In this document: in pieces, positions 63,347 through 64,000 of the stretch
Position numbering within the stretch: the stretch's first letter is position 1
How the letters are laid out: every line of letters begins with the position of its first letter
DNA from: a bacterium
GTDB lineage: Bacteria > Myxococcota > UBA727 > JAUIJE01
NCBI GenBank assembly: GCA_030431455.1
Contig: JAUIJE010000005.1
Span: forward strand, 62,001-126,000
Direction of reading: 5' to 3'
DNA: 64,000 bases
Notes under the pieces: model-generated
The model's database searches: none
What the model was told of the DNA's origin: nothing
What the model saw: only the letters and a program-made list of their open reading frames with translations
Position numbers and translations under genes: made by a program

Positions 63347-64000
63347 CCGCCCGACGAGGTCGCCCCCCACCGCACGGTGACCACCGGGCCTTTCTGCGCG
63401 ACGCTGCGCACGCTCACCCCATCGGTCCACGACGTGGCCGCGGCCCGCGCCGCGGCTTCGTTCACAAACGTCGCGGTCAAGACCAGGCCCGCCTCGTCGT
63501 CGTCGACGCTGTGCACAGTTTGCAGCCCGGGCAGCGCGGTCTCGGCCGCGGCCAGAAGCCGCGACAGGTTGAGCAACCGCTGCCCGTCCTGGATGGTCGC
63601 CTTGGCCCAGGTGAGCAGCCGCGCCCCCCGCTCCACCTCGGACAGCGGCGTGCCCAACCGCTCGTCCGCGTCCTGGATTTGCGCCTCCAGCGCGGCGGTG
63701 GCCGTCTCCAGGCTGCCGGTGCGCAGGCCGGTCAAAGGCGCCGGCCCCAGACCGGGCGCGCGGGGAGGCGGGGTCTCGGTCAAGGCCACGACCTTCCACG
63801 AGGCGGCCCCGAGGGCCACCTCGTCGATGCGCAGGGCGGGCACCCGGTCGGCGGCCAACGCCAACGCGCGCGCGGCCTGCGCCGGCGGGCCCGGCCCCTC
63901 GAGCACGGCGCGTTTTTTGTCGCCTTGCTCCTCGAGGTATCCGCTGGCTTGCTCCTCGACCAACGCGGCCGCCAGGGGCCGGACGGGCACCTCGGTCAGG
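63343..64000 (-). CDS. uncharacterised protein, 5' end beyond window
   Basis: About 219 residues are visible, and the frame is still open at 64000, so the start lies outside. The sequence is Ala/Leu-rich with a helical coiled-coil stretch (LEAQIQDADERLGTPLSEVERGARLLTWAKATI) followed by alpha/beta patterns (ALPGLQTVHSVDDDEAGLVLTATFVNEAAARAAATSW). This layout, a helix followed by a small ferredoxin-like fold, resembles the C-terminal parts of PilN/GspL-type inner-membrane proteins, but that is weak. Convergent with the TerB-like gene, sharing the last four bases. Confidence 0.6.
   Translation of the reverse strand, partial: LTEVPVRPLAAALVEEQASGYLEEQGDKKRAVLEGPGPPAQAARALALAADRVPALRIDEVALGAASWKVVALTETPPPRAPGLGPAPLTGLRTGSLETATAALEAQIQDADERLGTPLSEVERGARLLTWAKATIQDGQRLLNLSRLLAAAETALPGLQTVHSVDDDEAGLVLTATFVNEAAARAAATSWTDGVSVRSVAQKGPVVTVRWGATSSGG

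Overview
The window reads as chromosome of a high-GC (roughly 70% by eye) Gram-negative bacterium, most likely a member of the Myxococcota. Signs of this are a MYXO-CTERM sorting tail with a WRRRRR end (gene at 43081-44172), a very large Ser/Thr kinase with an HRDVSPQN catalytic loop and PEGA-like repeats (13177-16440), IPT/TIG plus FG-GAP lipoproteins, and a heme-c DUF1592/1588/1585 protein paired with a DUF1552 Tat substrate (39841-43001). I see no insertion sequence, prophage, plasmid or CRISPR array; this is ordinary chromosome with many cell-envelope genes.

Layout, left to right. 1-8784 (minus) is a tightly packed run: RCK/TrkA protein, HAMP-PAS sensor, BamA-like Omp85 protein, small acidic protein, IPT/FG-GAP lipoprotein and a formyltransferase cut by the window edge; several starts overlap the previous stop. 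8894-12951 (plus) holds a fused M1-M28-PDZ peptidase and a heme-oxygenase-like iron enzyme. 12961-19130 holds the kinase with a coupled zinc-ribbon protein, a divergent small gene, a lipoprotein with three Cys-bounded repeats, and comM. 19219-24016 (plus) has a DUF3089 lipoprotein and the riboflavin operon ribE, ribBX (degenerate RibA half), ribH, nusB and an M17-N-like protein. A family-4 uracil-DNA glycosylase and a membrane protein run back the other way.

25111-32859 carries a sigma-region-4-like regulator with a structured leader, purH, glutamate dehydrogenase coupled to a cyclic-nucleotide-binding protein, an AraC regulator, yjdM, a GFA protein and a secreted esterase. 32878-36684 (minus) has an aspartoacylase-like enzyme, a lipoprotein and a PrkA kinase. 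tRNA-Leu(UAG), tig and miaB follow. 39841-45531 is the DUF1592/DUF1552 pair, the MYXO-CTERM protein and tatBC. 45602-50582 has a DUF885 lipoprotein, a methyl-accepting protein, a YfhL-type ferredoxin and a VTC polyphosphate-polymerase-like protein. 50730-56890 has an outer-membrane barrel, a 1250-residue metzincin lipoprotein and a secreted spermidine-synthase-like protein. 57081-63346 is a peptide-transport cluster (POT, OPT, POT, TerB-like), and a gene truncated by the right edge closes the window.

The most distinctive non-coding signals are a 37-nt hairpin repeat whose first three bases are the stop codon of two unrelated genes; hairpins and a terminator built into convergent gene ends; a leader hairpin that captures the Shine-Dalgarno sequence of the sigma-like gene; promoters placed so that the mRNA would be leaderless; and an apparent excess of the pentamer CATTG/CAATG. 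No single undescribed multi-gene system stands out with certainty. The best candidates are the Cys-repeat lipoprotein, the sigma-like regulator with its leader, the M1-M28-PDZ fusion and the stop-codon hairpin repeat.
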